The notes: generated from the letters alone by a model not told the origin. A stretch of DNA of 64,000 bases from Shimia sp. R10_1 (GCF_017744095.1 NZ_JAGHQX010000010.1:1-64000), one strand, 5' to 3'. Positions 55,437 to 64,000 are shown, counted from the stretch's first letter. Translations and numbers: made by a program.

Positions 55437-56281
55437 TGCCCCATTTCACCTCCTCCGATGGCCTGTCGATTTATTATGATGACACCGGTGGCGACGGCCC
55501 CGCCGTCCTGTGTCTTGCGGGCCTCACCCGCAACGCCACGGATTTTGACTATGCTATGCCCTATCTGACCGACGCCCGCGTGATCCGCATGGATTATCGC
55601 GGGCGCGGGCAGTCGGATTGGGCCGAAGATTTCAGCACCTACAGCCTGCCGCGCGAAGCCCAGGACGCGCTCGAGCTGCTGGACCATCTGGGGCTGGAAA
55701 AGACCGCAATCCTTGGCACGTCGCGCGGTGGTCTCATCGCCCTCACGCTGATGGACATGGCCCCGCACCGCATCACTGGCGTCTGCTTCAATGACATCGG
55801 CCCGGTGATCGAAACCTCAGGTCTGGAAATCATCCTTGTCTTCATTGGCCGCAAGCCAATCTGGAAAACCCGCGCAGAAGCCGCCGAGGCGCTGGCAGAG
55901 CGTCTGCCCGGTTTTCACAACGTCCCGGCCAGCCGCTGGGTCGAGGAAGCCGCGCATCATTTTGTGGAAACCGACAGCGGGCTTGCCATCAACTATGATC
56001 CCACGCTGCGCAACGCCGTGCTGGCAGAGTTTGATCCCAGAGGCCCCGCCTCTGACATGTGGCCGCAGTATGACAAGCTCGCAGGCCTGCCGCTTGCGGT
56101 TCTGCGTGGCGAAAACAGCGACATTCTGAGCCGCGAAACGGTGGAGGAAATGCAGGCCCGCGCGCCCATTCTGGCGGCAGAGGTCACAGACCGCGCCCAT
56201 GTGCCCTTTCTGGATGAGCCAGAAAGCCGCGCCGTACTGCACCAATGGATTTCGACCCTCAAAGAGCGGGAAAGCTTATGA
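55436..56281 (+). CDS. Alpha/beta hydrolase
   Basis: 281 residues. Oxyanion region VLCLAGLTRNATDF, nucleophile elbow LGTSRGGLIAL (Ser in GTSRG), acid in LRGENSDIL, His in DRAHVPFLDEPES. Overlaps the upstream HAD gene by one base and the downstream dehydratase by four (ATGA), so three genes are translated as a unit. Substrate unknown; ester or lactone hydrolysis is expected. Confidence 0.86.
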   Translation: MPHFTSSDGLSIYYDDTGGDGPAVLCLAGLTRNATDFDYAMPYLTDARVIRMDYRGRGQSDWAEDFSTYSLPREAQDALELLDHLGLEKTAILGTSRGGLIALTLMDMAPHRITGVCFNDIGPVIETSGLEIILVFIGRKPIWKTRAEAAEALAERLPGFHNVPASRWVEEAAHHFVETDSGLAINYDPTLRNAVLAEFDPRGPASDMWPQYDKLAGLPLAVLRGENSDILSRETVEEMQARAPILAAEVTDRAHVPFLDEPESRAVLHQWISTLKERESL

Positions 56282-57252
56282 ACATCGACATGATCCGCGC
56301 GGCCCAAACGCGCCTTGAGGGCCACGCCCGTCGCACCCCCCTGCTGACCTCGCCGTTTCTGGATGAGATCGCAGGCCGTCGCCTGCTTGTGAAACCGGAA
56401 TGCCTGCAACATACGGGGTCGTTCAAATTCCGGGGCGGCTGGGCAGCGGTCTCCGCCTTGGACGACGAGACCCGCAAACGCGGCATCATCGCCTATTCCT
56501 CCGGCAACCACGCGCAGGGCGTCGCACTCGCCGCAGCCGAACACGGCGCGCCCGCGGTGATCGTCATGCCCAAAGACGCCCCGCAGCTCAAAATCGACAA
56601 CACCCGCGCCTTGGGCGCCGAGGTCGTGCTCTATGACCGCGCCGGTGGCGAGAACCGCGAAGAGGTTGGCGGCACCATTGCCGAGGCACGCGGCCTGACC
56701 CTGATCCGCCCTTATGACGCGCCCGAGGTGATCGCCGGTCAGGGCACCACCGGTCTTGAAATCGCCGCGCAGGCCGCTGAGATGGGCGTCACCTCCGGGG
56801 ATGTGCTGGTTTGTTGCGGGGGCGGCGGGCTGACCTCCGGCATCGCACTGGCGCTTGAGGCCGAAGCCCCAAAAATGCGCGTGCGCACTGCTGAACCGGA
56901 AGCATTTGACGATGTGGCGCGATCGCTAGCGTCGGGCACGATAGAGACCAACGCCCGCACCTCCGGCAGCCTCTGTGACGCGATCATCACGCCCTGCCCG
57001 GGCGAGATCACCTTCCCGATCATGTCCCGCCTCTGCGGCCCCGGCCTTGTGGTCAGCGAAGACGAAGCGCTGCACGCCATGGCGCTGGCTTTCAAACGCT
57101 TGAAAATCGTGGTGGAGCCTGGCGGCGCGGTCGCGCTTGCCGCCGCGCTGTTTCATGGCGACCAAATCGAAGGAGAGGCCGTCGTGGCCGTCTGCACCGG
57201 CGGCAATGTGGACGCCGATGTGTTCAACAATGCCCTTTCCAAATACGCCTAA
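56278..57252 (+). CDS. Threonine/serine dehydratase (PLP fold type II)
   Basis: 324 residues. PLP Lys in TGSFKFRGGW (residue about 50), SSGNHAQGVAL, GGGGLTSGIAL for phosphate binding, and EPGGAVALAAAL. The short form without a regulatory C-terminal domain suggests catabolic threonine dehydratase or serine racemase. Start ATG 56278 overlaps the hydrolase stop by 4 bases. Confidence 0.88.
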   Translation: MNIDMIRAAQTRLEGHARRTPLLTSPFLDEIAGRRLLVKPECLQHTGSFKFRGGWAAVSALDDETRKRGIIAYSSGNHAQGVALAAAEHGAPAVIVMPKDAPQLKIDNTRALGAEVVLYDRAGGENREEVGGTIAEARGLTLIRPYDAPEVIAGQGTTGLEIAAQAAEMGVTSGDVLVCCGGGGLTSGIALALEAEAPKMRVRTAEPEAFDDVARSLASGTIETNARTSGSLCDAIITPCPGEITFPIMSRLCGPGLVVSEDEALHAMALAFKRLKIVVEPGGAVALAAALFHGDQIEGEAVVAVCTGGNVDADVFNNALSKYA

Positions 57253-57444
57253 CGCAAGGGGCGCTTCTCCTACCAGGGGCAGCGCCCGAGCCGCGCGAGG
57301 CGGCCAGCCACTTGGCGCAGGCTCTACCGTATCGCATGATAGATTCGGTCTTGCGCTCCCCTTCCCAAAGCGCCCGCCCCGGTGGGGGGGGGCGGTTCGG
57401 GCGCTGCCCGGCTTTCAGCCGCGCCAACCTGCGAGATTTTTCAT
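57253..57444. other. GC-rich structured gap
   Basis: 192 bases with strong potential to fold: agcgcccg near 57374 pairs with cgggcgct near 57398, enclosing a run of eight or more G. No gene or U-tract. It may end the upstream three-gene unit or lower read-through. Confidence 0.4.
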
Positions 57445-58638
57445 ATGACCCATTTCACCATCGCCTCTTTCAACGTCAAAAACCTCATCGGCCCGGATCA
57501 GGAATACTACACCTTCCAATCCTACACGCCCGAGGAATACGCCTGGAAAGAAGACTGGACCGCCTCTCAGATTTTCTCGATGGATGCTGATATCATCGGC
57601 TTTCAGGAAATCTTTGAAGCAAACGCCCTGCGCGATGTGGTGGCAGAGGCCGACCGCATTGGGGCCACCTCCAATGAGGCCGTCATTCCTGACCATTCCA
57701 AACGCTACCACCGCAAAGCGATCTTTCGCAAACTGGGCTACACGCCTTATGGCACCGAGGGCCTGTTTGTGGCCCCCAATGTGAATGACACCGGTGAACC
57801 CGGCCACCGCCGCCCCGGCGTCGCCATTCTGTCCCGCTTTGGTTTTGCCGAACCACCCGAGGTGATTCAGGAACTGGCCGAGCCCATCAAGATTCCCTTT
57901 TCGGCTTTGGGCGGCGGCGAGGCGGGCCACTTCACCCTGACCCGCACCTCCCGCCCGATCCTTAAGGCGCGCATTCCGGTGGGCGATCAGATCATCACCG
58001 TCTTCAACTGCCACCTCAAATCCAAGCTGGGCGAGTTTGTGCGTGATCCTGAGACAGGCGCGGCGGCTGAGGCCGATCTCACCACCTATGACCCGCTTGG
58101 CCGCGCCATGGGGGCCATTCGCGCGAGCCTGCGCCGCATGGCCGAAGCTTGGGTGCTGCGCCGCGCCATTGTCGCAGAGTTGAACTTGGGCCGCCCGGTC
58201 ATGGTGCTGGGGGATTTCAACGACGGCGAACATGCGGTCAGCTCTGAAATCATCTCCGGCGAGGTGCCCTTCCGCAACTACAGCTGGATGCTGCGCCATG
58301 ATGCCAAACACGCCAATGACCGCTACAGCCGCGATGAAAACGACGCCATTCAAGAGGCCGTCGGGGCGGTACGCCTCACCTCTGCCGAGGCGCTCTTCAC
58401 CCGCAAATCCCTGCGCGACATGGTCTACACCACGGCCTTTGGCGGGGTCTATGAAAGCATTGACCAAATCTATCTTTCGCGCCATTTCCACCCAGACAAC
58501 GCGGCCCGCTTGGGCGATATGGAGTATTTCAGCGTGTTCAACGACCATCTCACCGATGGCAGCCACGCCGAAGCGCCTTATAACAAGCTGGCCTCTGATC
58601 ACGGACAAATCATGGCCCACATGCGCCTGAAGGACTGA
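57445..58638 (+). CDS. Endonuclease/exonuclease/phosphatase family protein
   Basis: 397 residues, EEP fold. Catalytic features: ASFNVKNLIGPDQEYYT at the N-terminus (Asn), IIGFQEIFEANAL (metal Glu), HLKSKLGEF (His, Lys), LGDFNDGEHAV (Asp/Asn) and the late FNDHLTDGSHAEAPYNKLASDHG (Asp-His). The final SDHG is the usual DNase I-type ending. No signal peptide. Followed by pcaD after 5 bases. Nuclease, phosphatase or phosphodiesterase activity cannot be told apart. Confidence 0.8.
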   Translation: MTHFTIASFNVKNLIGPDQEYYTFQSYTPEEYAWKEDWTASQIFSMDADIIGFQEIFEANALRDVVAEADRIGATSNEAVIPDHSKRYHRKAIFRKLGYTPYGTEGLFVAPNVNDTGEPGHRRPGVAILSRFGFAEPPEVIQELAEPIKIPFSALGGGEAGHFTLTRTSRPILKARIPVGDQIITVFNCHLKSKLGEFVRDPETGAAAEADLTTYDPLGRAMGAIRASLRRMAEAWVLRRAIVAELNLGRPVMVLGDFNDGEHAVSSEIISGEVPFRNYSWMLRHDAKHANDRYSRDENDAIQEAVGAVRLTSAEALFTRKSLRDMVYTTAFGGVYESIDQIYLSRHFHPDNAARLGDMEYFSVFNDHLTDGSHAEAPYNKLASDHGQIMAHMRLKD

Positions 58639-58643
58639 CCCAC

Positions 58644-59432
58644 ATGCCCTTTGCCACACTCAATGGCATTCAAATCCACTACCGCGAAGACGGCGACCCA
58701 GCAGGCGCGCCCGTTATGTTTCTCAACTCCTTGGGCACAGACATGCGGCTCTGGGATCCCATCTTGGCGCATCTGCCCGAGGGCCTGCGCCTGATCCGCG
58801 CCGACATGCGCGGTCATGGGCAGACAGAGGTGCCACCCGCCCCCTACGCCATGGGCCAGCTTGTGAAAGACGCCGAAGCCCTGCTCGATCATCTGAACGT
58901 CAAAGACGCGCTGGTGGTCGGCCTGTCGATTGGCGGCATGGTGGCGCAGGGGCTGGCCGTCAAACGGCTCGATCTGGTGCGGGCGCTCGTGCTCTCCAAC
59001 ACCGCCGCCAAAATCGGCTCCCCCAAGATGTGGGACGACCGCATCGACACGGCGGCAACCAAAGGTCTCACCGCTCTGTCAGAGGCAACCATGACCCGTT
59101 GGTTCAGCCGCGACTTCCGCATCCGGCCAGAGCTGGCCCAGTGGCGCGCGCTGTTTGAGGCCACGCCGCCTACAGGCTACGCAGGCTGCGCCGCCGCGAT
59201 CAAAGGCACCGACTTTTACACCCCCACCTCCGGCCTGCGCCTGCCCACCTTGGGCATCGCGGGGTCCGAGGATGGCTCCACGCCCCCCGATCTGGTGCGC
59301 GAAACCGTCGAGCTGATCCCCGGCGCACGCATGGAACTCTTGCGCCGCGTGGGCCATCTGCCCTGTGTGGAAAAGCCTGTCGAATACGCCCAACTCCTCA
59401 GCAACTTCATGAAAGAAACCGGCCATGTCTGA
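58644..59432 (+). CDS. pcaD: 3-oxoadipate enol-lactonase
   Basis: Hydrolyses beta-ketoadipate enol-lactone in protocatechuate degradation. 262 residues. Triad: Ser in VVGLSIGGMVAQGLA, Asp in IAGSEDGSTPPDL, His in RRVGHLPCVEKP. N-terminus FATLNGIQIHYREDGD is typical of PcaD. The next gene overlaps by 8 bases and the one after that is a shortened PcaB-like protein, which supports the pca context, though pcaCHG are not in the window. Confidence 0.86.
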   Translation: MPFATLNGIQIHYREDGDPAGAPVMFLNSLGTDMRLWDPILAHLPEGLRLIRADMRGHGQTEVPPAPYAMGQLVKDAEALLDHLNVKDALVVGLSIGGMVAQGLAVKRLDLVRALVLSNTAAKIGSPKMWDDRIDTAATKGLTALSEATMTRWFSRDFRIRPELAQWRALFEATPPTGYAGCAAAIKGTDFYTPTSGLRLPTLGIAGSEDGSTPPDLVRETVELIPGARMELLRRVGHLPCVEKPVEYAQLLSNFMKETGHV

Positions 59433-60159
59433 GACTTCGACCTCTGGCGCTGACATCCTGCTCGTGCACGGCTCCTGCCACGGCGCATGGTGCTGGCGCG
59501 ACCTCATCCCCGCGCTCGCGGCCCTCGGCCATCACCCCCGCGCCATCGACTTGCCTTCTCATGGCGCTGACACCACCCCGGTGGCAGAGGTCACATTGGA
59601 CAGCTGCGCCGAAGCCATTGTGAACGCCCTTGGCGACAACACCGTGGTGCTCGGCCACAGCTGGGGTGGCTTCCCAATCACCCGCGCCGCCGACATCGCC
59701 CCCACTAAAATCGCCCGCCTGATTTATCTCTGCGCCTACGCCCCTTGGGACGGGCATTCCTTGGCCGATATGCGCCGCGCCGCGCCCCGTCAGCCGCTGA
59801 TGAAAGCGGTGGTCAAATCAGAGGACGGCGCCAGCTACACAATTGATCCCGCCCAGACCCGCGCCGCGTTTTATCACGACTGCCCCGCAGGCACCGAAGA
59901 TTTTGCCAACGCTCACCTCTGCCCCCAATCAATCCGTGCGCAGTCTGATCCCATCACCCTGGGGGAGGGCCACCGCGCCACGCCCCGCAGCTACATCCGT
60001 TGTGCCGATGACCAGACCATCCCGCCGGAGTTTCAGGTCACAATGACACAGGACTGGCCAAGCGCGGATGTTTATGAGATGGCCACAAGCCATTCTCCCT
60101 TCTTTGCCGATCCCGCCGGCCTTGCCACCCTGATCGACCGCATCCTGAAAGCCAGCTGA
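59425..60159 (+). CDS. Alpha/beta hydrolase, plant-methylesterase/EstC type
   Basis: 244 residues. LLVHGSCHGAWCWRDLIPAL at the N-terminus and the nucleophile elbow VLGHSWGGFPI (Ser in GHSWG), Asp in CADDQTIPPEFQ, His in MATSHSPFFADP. This recalls methyl-salicylate esterase-like hydrolases (EstC). Starts within pcaD (ATGTCTGA, 8-base overlap) and its stop overlaps the next start by one base. Substrate unknown. Confidence 0.84.
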   Translation: MSETSTSGADILLVHGSCHGAWCWRDLIPALAALGHHPRAIDLPSHGADTTPVAEVTLDSCAEAIVNALGDNTVVLGHSWGGFPITRAADIAPTKIARLIYLCAYAPWDGHSLADMRRAAPRQPLMKAVVKSEDGASYTIDPAQTRAAFYHDCPAGTEDFANAHLCPQSIRAQSDPITLGEGHRATPRSYIRCADDQTIPPEFQVTMTQDWPSADVYEMATSHSPFFADPAGLATLIDRILKAS

Positions 60160-60953
60160 TGACCGCCTCCGTCTTTGACAGCCCAATGTTCACCAAGCTT
60201 TTCCCAGTGGGAGAGGCCGGGCGCCTTTTCACCCACAGTGCAGAACTGCGCGCCGCGCTGCTGGTTCTGGGCACGCTTGCCAAAGTGCAGGCCACCCGCG
60301 GTGACATCCCCGAGGACAGCGGCTTCTTCATCCACCGCAGCGCCATGGAGGTGCAGGTGGATCCGGCGGGCCTCGCCGCGGGGGTGGCCACGGATCACTC
60401 CTATGTCCCCGCGCTGATCGCCGCCTTTGACAAAGCCATGGAAGCGCCCGAGCACAGCCGCTTCATCGGCCATGGTGCCACCCCGCAGGACATTGCTGAC
60501 ACCGCCCTAATGCTGCGGCTGCGCCAGCTGCTGAGCCTCGCAGAAAAAGCCCTGCAGGCCCTGCCAGAAACCAATCAAAGCGCCGCCGTGCTGGCGGAAT
60601 TGCCCGCCCTGCGCGCGGAGAACATTCACGCAGCCTTTGCGAACGATGCGGACATCGGTGCTGAGATCGCAAGCGCGCTGTCGCTGGGCACATCCGGCGA
60701 CACCCGCCAAAGCACACGCACCATTGCCCAATGGCTCACCGCCGCGGCACAGGCCGCCGCACACCACCCTGCATCCCAAACGCAGCCCAGCCCCACAGCC
60801 GCCGCACTCCTCCAACAGGTGCAAACCCTCAACGGCACATTGCAGCTCAGCACACTGGCGCCCCACGCCAGTCTCGCCGAAACCCTGCACCTGCCCCAGA
60901 TCGCCCTCGGCAGTCTTTCGCTGTTGCAAATGGGCAGACCAACCTCACATTGA
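60159..60953 (+). CDS. Shortened PcaB-like protein (carboxymuconate cycloisomerase relative)
   Basis: 264 residues. The first 125 residues align well with PcaB: ASVFDSPMFTKLF, RLFTHSAELRAALLVLGTLA, MEVQVDPAGLAAGVATDHS, DKAMEAPEHSRFIGHGATPQ, DIADTALMLRLRQ. But WGATSQD is changed to HGATPQD, the central TP-x-A-x-R-T/TYGQ region is absent, and the fumarase/aspartase signature GSSxMPxKxNP is missing. A later piece (LSLGTSGDTRQSTRTIAQWL) again resembles PcaB. It is in frame, with coding-like composition, and overlaps the upstream stop by one base, so it is a coherent shortened protein rather than a recent break. Catalysis as PcaB is doubtful. Confidence 0.68.
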   Translation: MTASVFDSPMFTKLFPVGEAGRLFTHSAELRAALLVLGTLAKVQATRGDIPEDSGFFIHRSAMEVQVDPAGLAAGVATDHSYVPALIAAFDKAMEAPEHSRFIGHGATPQDIADTALMLRLRQLLSLAEKALQALPETNQSAAVLAELPALRAENIHAAFANDADIGAEIASALSLGTSGDTRQSTRTIAQWLTAAAQAAAHHPASQTQPSPTAAALLQQVQTLNGTLQLSTLAPHASLAETLHLPQIALGSLSLLQMGRPTSH

Positions 60954-61114
60954 CGTTGGGGAAAGATTGCCTCTGACATCAGCTTGCGCCAGCGTGGCGC
61001 AACGTCTTGAAGCTGTGGGGAGGCGCTTCAAAAAGTGGCACATCCAAGTGCCAACTGGTGGCGTATTCACATCACATTTTCAGCTCTCGCCATCGCAGGA
61101 CAGACAGCAAACTC

Positions 61115-62317
61115 ATGAAAAATCGCCTTCCCACTCTGGTGATCCTCACCACCGTCATCATTGATGCCATGGGCATCGGGCTGATCCTTCCGGTGATGCC
61201 TGATCTCATTCGCGAAGTCACCGGCGGGGATCTGGGCGCGGCGGCCATCTGGGGCGGCGTGCTGTCCACCGTCTTTGCCTTCATGCAATTTCTCTGCGGC
61301 CCCCTGCTTGGCAACCTGTCTGACCGGTTTGGCCGCCGCCCCGTCCTGTTGATTTCTCTGGCTGTGATGTCCGCCGATTATGTCATCATGGCGCTGGCGC
61401 AGAACATCTGGGTTCTGGTGATCGGCCGCGTGATCGCCGGGATCACAGCCGCCACCTATGCCACCGCCATGGCCTATATGGCCGACATCTCTACCCCACA
61501 GGACAAAGCCCGCGCCTTTGGTCTGGTGGGCGCTGGGGTGGGCATTGGTTTCGTGCTTGGCCCTGCCATGGGCGGCATTCTCGGCCAATTCGGCACCCGC
61601 GCGCCTTTCTGGGCCGCCGCTGTGCTGGCAGGCGGCAATGCTTTTCTGGGGTGGATGGTGCTGAAGGAAACCGTGACACAAGCCAACCGCCGCAGCTTTG
61701 AATGGCGCCGCGCCAATCCGCTTGGCGCGCTCCATGCGCTCAACCACCTGCCCGCGATGACCAAGCTGCTTCTGGTGTTCTTCCTCTATCAAATCGCAGC
61801 AGCCGTTTACCCCGCCATCTGGGCCTATTTTGTCACCGAACGCTTTGCCTGGGAGGAAGGCATGATCGGCGTGTCCCTGTCCACCTATGGTCTCTGTTAC
61901 GCCATTGTGCAGGCCGCGCTGATCGCACCCACCATCAAATGGCTTGGCAACCGCCGCACTGTTGTCATTGGGCTCGCGCTGGAAGTGGTTGCGCTGATCT
62001 ATATCGGGTTTATCCCGTCCGGCATGTTGCTGTTGATGGGCATTCCCCTCGCCGCGCTGGCCTCTGTCGGCCTGCCTGCGCTGCAAGGCATCATGAGCCG
62101 CCGCGTCGCCGACGATGCACAGGGTGAGCTACAGGGCATTTCCTCCTCGCTCACCTCTCTGGCACATATTCTAGCGCCCTTGGTGATGACACAAACCTTT
62201 GCCTATTTCTCCGCTGATCATGCAATGTTTTACCTGCCTGGCGCGCCCTTCCTGCTCGCTGCCGTGCTTATGGTGTTGTCCCTGATCGTGTTTGCCGGAT
62301 CCCGCAAATCCGCCTGA
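61115..62317 (+). CDS. MFS drug/tetracycline-type efflux transporter
   Basis: 400 residues, about 12 membrane segments. TetA-like opening VILTTVIIDAMGIGLILPVMPDLIREV, motif A GNLSDRFGRRPVLL, and motif C-like GAGVGIGFVLGPAMGGILG, typical of drug:H+ antiporters of the Tet(A)/Bcr type. Start ATG 61115; an upstream frame exists without membrane character. No TetR gene is adjacent. It may export an aromatic or antibiotic; the tetracycline label is by family only. Confidence 0.87.
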   Translation: MKNRLPTLVILTTVIIDAMGIGLILPVMPDLIREVTGGDLGAAAIWGGVLSTVFAFMQFLCGPLLGNLSDRFGRRPVLLISLAVMSADYVIMALAQNIWVLVIGRVIAGITAATYATAMAYMADISTPQDKARAFGLVGAGVGIGFVLGPAMGGILGQFGTRAPFWAAAVLAGGNAFLGWMVLKETVTQANRRSFEWRRANPLGALHALNHLPAMTKLLLVFFLYQIAAAVYPAIWAYFVTERFAWEEGMIGVSLSTYGLCYAIVQAALIAPTIKWLGNRRTVVIGLALEVVALIYIGFIPSGMLLLMGIPLAALASVGLPALQGIMSRRVADDAQGELQGISSSLTSLAHILAPLVMTQTFAYFSADHAMFYLPGAPFLLAAVLMVLSLIVFAGSRKSA

Positions 62318-62435
62318 TGCGTCAAAAACGACTGTGGGCACTGGCACGTGACTGCAAAGAGCCGCTATGGTCCGGCTGAGCGGTCAGGCACCTGAGCCAA
62401 CGCCGCCCCCGCGCGCACAAAAGGAAAGATACGTT

Positions 62436-62804
62436 TTGAAGTTCGTCACCAATCTGTTCAAGCCCGCAGAAGCCAAGCCCCCTGCACCGGCCACTTCCGA
62501 AACCTCTATGAACTTCGATCTGCAGGAGGTCGCCCCCTTCCTCACACAACTTGGCAACAACGCACGCTTCACCTTCCCAGCCGCGCTTGCAGAAGAGATC
62601 GCACATGGGCTGCAGGGCATGGCCGTTGATGAAACACGCCGCTGGAAGCTCACCTGCGACTTCGACCGTCAACCGATCCTGATGGAGATCGAGGCGTTTA
62701 TGGATGACATCGACGCGCCCGATCTCACCTTCTTTGGCACCTTGGACGCGGTGGCGGAAATTCAGCAGGAGCTGGAGGCTTTCGCCGCCGCCAAAGGGCT
62801 CTGA
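62436..62804 (+). CDS. Conserved hypothetical protein
   Basis: 122 residues from a TTG start at 62436 (KFVTNLFKPAEAKPP follows), which has AAGGAAAG about 8 bases upstream; ATG 62508 (MNFDLQEVAPFL) would give a shorter form. It begins with a Pro/Ala linker, then a mixed alpha/beta domain (VAPFLTQLGNNARFTF, WKLTCDFDRQPILMEIEAF). No family recognised. It lies between the MFS pump and the enolase-superfamily gene. Confidence 0.55.
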   Translation: MKFVTNLFKPAEAKPPAPATSETSMNFDLQEVAPFLTQLGNNARFTFPAALAEEIAHGLQGMAVDETRRWKLTCDFDRQPILMEIEAFMDDIDAPDLTFFGTLDAVAEIQQELEAFAAAKGL

Positions 62805-62940
62805 CGCATGCGCAACGCGCGGTGCGAAAACCTTTCTGAGCACCGCAAAATTGCACCGTCGCAATACCGTTGGAAAACCGACGCAATACCGACGTTGAAA
62901 ATCATGGTTAACAACAGCCGTTGCCTTTAGGATCCCTCCC
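62805..62940. promoter_or_regulatory. Upstream region with 10-bp direct repeats, 22 bp apart
   Basis: cgcaataccg at 62860-62869 recurs at 62882-62891, followed in both by related ttggaaaa/ttgaaaat words. The 22-bp period puts both on the same face of the helix. A likely operator for the following dehydratase gene, by inference. Confidence 0.45.
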
Positions 62941-64000
62941 ATGAAGCTCACGGATCTCGACGTCATCATCACTGCGCCCCCAGCCCCCGGTTGGGGCGGG
63001 CGCTACTGGATCTTGGTAAAGCTCACCACAGACACGGGTATTGTTGGATGGGGCGAATGTTATGCCTCCTCTGTTGGACCTGCGGCGATGACCCATGTCA
63101 TCCGGGATGTGTTCGAGCGGTACTTTCTCAATGAAAACCCTGAAAACATTGAGAGACTATTCCGCAGAACGTATTCTTCCGGCTTCACGCAGCGCCCAGA
63201 TCTGACCGTGATGGGCGCCTTTTCGGGGATGGAAATCGCCTGTTGGGATATCCTCGGCAAAGACCGTGACCGGCCCGTCTACGCGTTGCTCGGCGGTTTG
63301 ATGAACGAGCGACTGCGCGCCTACACCTACCTTTATCCTCTTGAAAATCATACGATTTCAGAGTTTTGGACTTCCCCTGAAATGGCCGCTGAAAGCGCGC
63401 TGGCCGCGGTAGAGCAAGGCTACACCGCCATAAAATTCGACCCCGCCGGCCCCTACACAATGCGCGGTGGCCACATGCCCGCCATGAGCGACATCACGCA
63501 ATCCGTCGCCTTCTGCAAAGCGATCCGGGAAGCCGTTGGAAACAAAGCGGATTTGCTCTTTGGCACCCACGGCCAATTCACCACCGCAGGCGCCATTCGT
63601 CTGGGTCAGGCGCTCGAAACCTACAGCCCGCTCTGGTTCGAAGAGCCCACCCCGCCAGACAATATCGAAGACATGGCCCGCGTTGCGCGCACCGTCCGAA
63701 TCCCTGTTGCCACAGGCGAGCGCCTGACCACCAAATCAGAGTTCGCAGCCGTCCTGCGCGCCGGGGCTGCAGAGATTTTGCAGCCCGCCCTAGGACGCGC
63801 AGGGGGCATATGGGAAATGAAAAAAGTCGCTGCAATCGCAGAGTGTTATAACGCACAGATGGCGCCGCACCTTTATGCTGGCCCCATTGAATGGGCCGCA
63901 AATATCCACCTTGCGGCCTCCATTCCCAACCTGCTGATGATCGAAACAATCGATACGCCCTTTCACAAAGTGCTGATCAAGAATCACCTTAGGGTAGAAC
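62941..64000 (+). CDS. Mandelate racemase/muconate lactonizing enzyme family dehydratase (partial)
   Basis: Enolase-superfamily sugar-acid dehydratase, 353 codons in view, open at the window end. Opening MKLTDLDVIITAPPAPGW, WGECYASSVGPAA, acid residues of the metal site in LLFGTHGQFTTAGA, WFEEPTPPDNIEDM and ATGERLTTKSEF, and the catalytic-region His in MAPHLYAGPIEWAAN. KFDPAGPY may supply the catalytic Lys. Similar to galactonate- or related dehydratases of Rhodobacterales sugar-acid clusters. Start ATG 62941 has AGGATC upstream. Stop lies outside. Confidence 0.88.
   Translation, partial: MKLTDLDVIITAPPAPGWGGRYWILVKLTTDTGIVGWGECYASSVGPAAMTHVIRDVFERYFLNENPENIERLFRRTYSSGFTQRPDLTVMGAFSGMEIACWDILGKDRDRPVYALLGGLMNERLRAYTYLYPLENHTISEFWTSPEMAAESALAAVEQGYTAIKFDPAGPYTMRGGHMPAMSDITQSVAFCKAIREAVGNKADLLFGTHGQFTTAGAIRLGQALETYSPLWFEEPTPPDNIEDMARVARTVRIPVATGERLTTKSEFAAVLRAGAAEILQPALGRAGGIWEMKKVAAIAECYNAQMAPHLYAGPIEWAANIHLAASIPNLLMIETIDTPFHKVLIKNHLRVE

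Overview
The window looks like a chromosomal segment of a marine Rhodobacterales (Roseobacter-group) alphaproteobacterium. Three things point there: a SAM/SAH-type riboswitch in front of metK, a class I have known only from Rhodobacterales; an irr/fabA/fabB/fabI block; and the neighbourhood miaB-phoH-ybeY-corC-lnt-metK-trmB. Most genes are compact, GC-rich, core or near-core, and often translationally coupled (ATGA, TGATG or 8-nt overlaps). No rRNA, tRNA, insertion sequence or CRISPR array was recognised.

Layout. 1-482: strand-asymmetric A/C-rich DNA with a perfect DnaA-box match and three tandem 11-bp repeats, followed by an Mrr-type restriction endonuclease. 1.4-7.6 kb: urea ABC transporter urtABCDE on the minus strand, with no urease gene in view. 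8-10.8 kb: ychF, a PagL-like lipid A deacylase, trpA. 10.8-14.1 kb: an H-NOX nitric-oxide sensor coupled to a soluble hybrid histidine kinase, divergent from lldD, with a strong inverted repeat between them. 14.1-19.2 kb: a sulfotransferase-like gene, rplY, an orphan polyamine-type binding protein, bpt and argE. 19.3-25.1 kb: a peptide ABC transporter split into a fused double ATPase on one strand and binding protein plus two permeases on the other. 25.2-29.1 kb: methyltransferase/VOC pair, ada with an isocitrate-lyase-family gene, and an esterase.

29.2-34.7 kb: rpsA, a small Rhodobacterales-type protein, a nitroreductase divergent from its likely HxlR regulator, cmk, aroA. 34.8-44.6 kb: trmB, a BASS transporter, metK with its riboswitch, lnt, corC, ybeY, phoH, a lipoprotein/OmpA pair sharing an unusual motif, miaB. 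44.7-47.5 kb: a glycosyltransferase-like protein, a membrane protein and a quinone reductase. 47.6-52.5 kb: irr divergent from fabA, then fabB-fabI; between fabA and fabB sits an AT-rich foreign-looking gene on the opposite strand encoding a PD-(D/E)XK nuclease fused to a Schlafen-group-3/DUF2075 helicase. 52.5-64 kb: nitronate monooxygenase, an FKBP, and a run of plus-strand catabolic genes (HAD, hydrolases, threonine dehydratase, EEP phosphatase, pcaD, esterase, a shortened PcaB-like protein, an MFS pump, a hypothetical protein, and an enolase-superfamily dehydratase cut by the window end).

The best candidates for something new are the nuclease-helicase gene inside the fatty-acid locus, the paired envelope proteins with a shared two-cysteine motif, the PcaB-like protein that has lost its catalytic signature but keeps a translationally coupled frame, and the A/C-rich repeat region in front of mrr. 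All functional statements are from reading motifs and gene order; no database search was possible.
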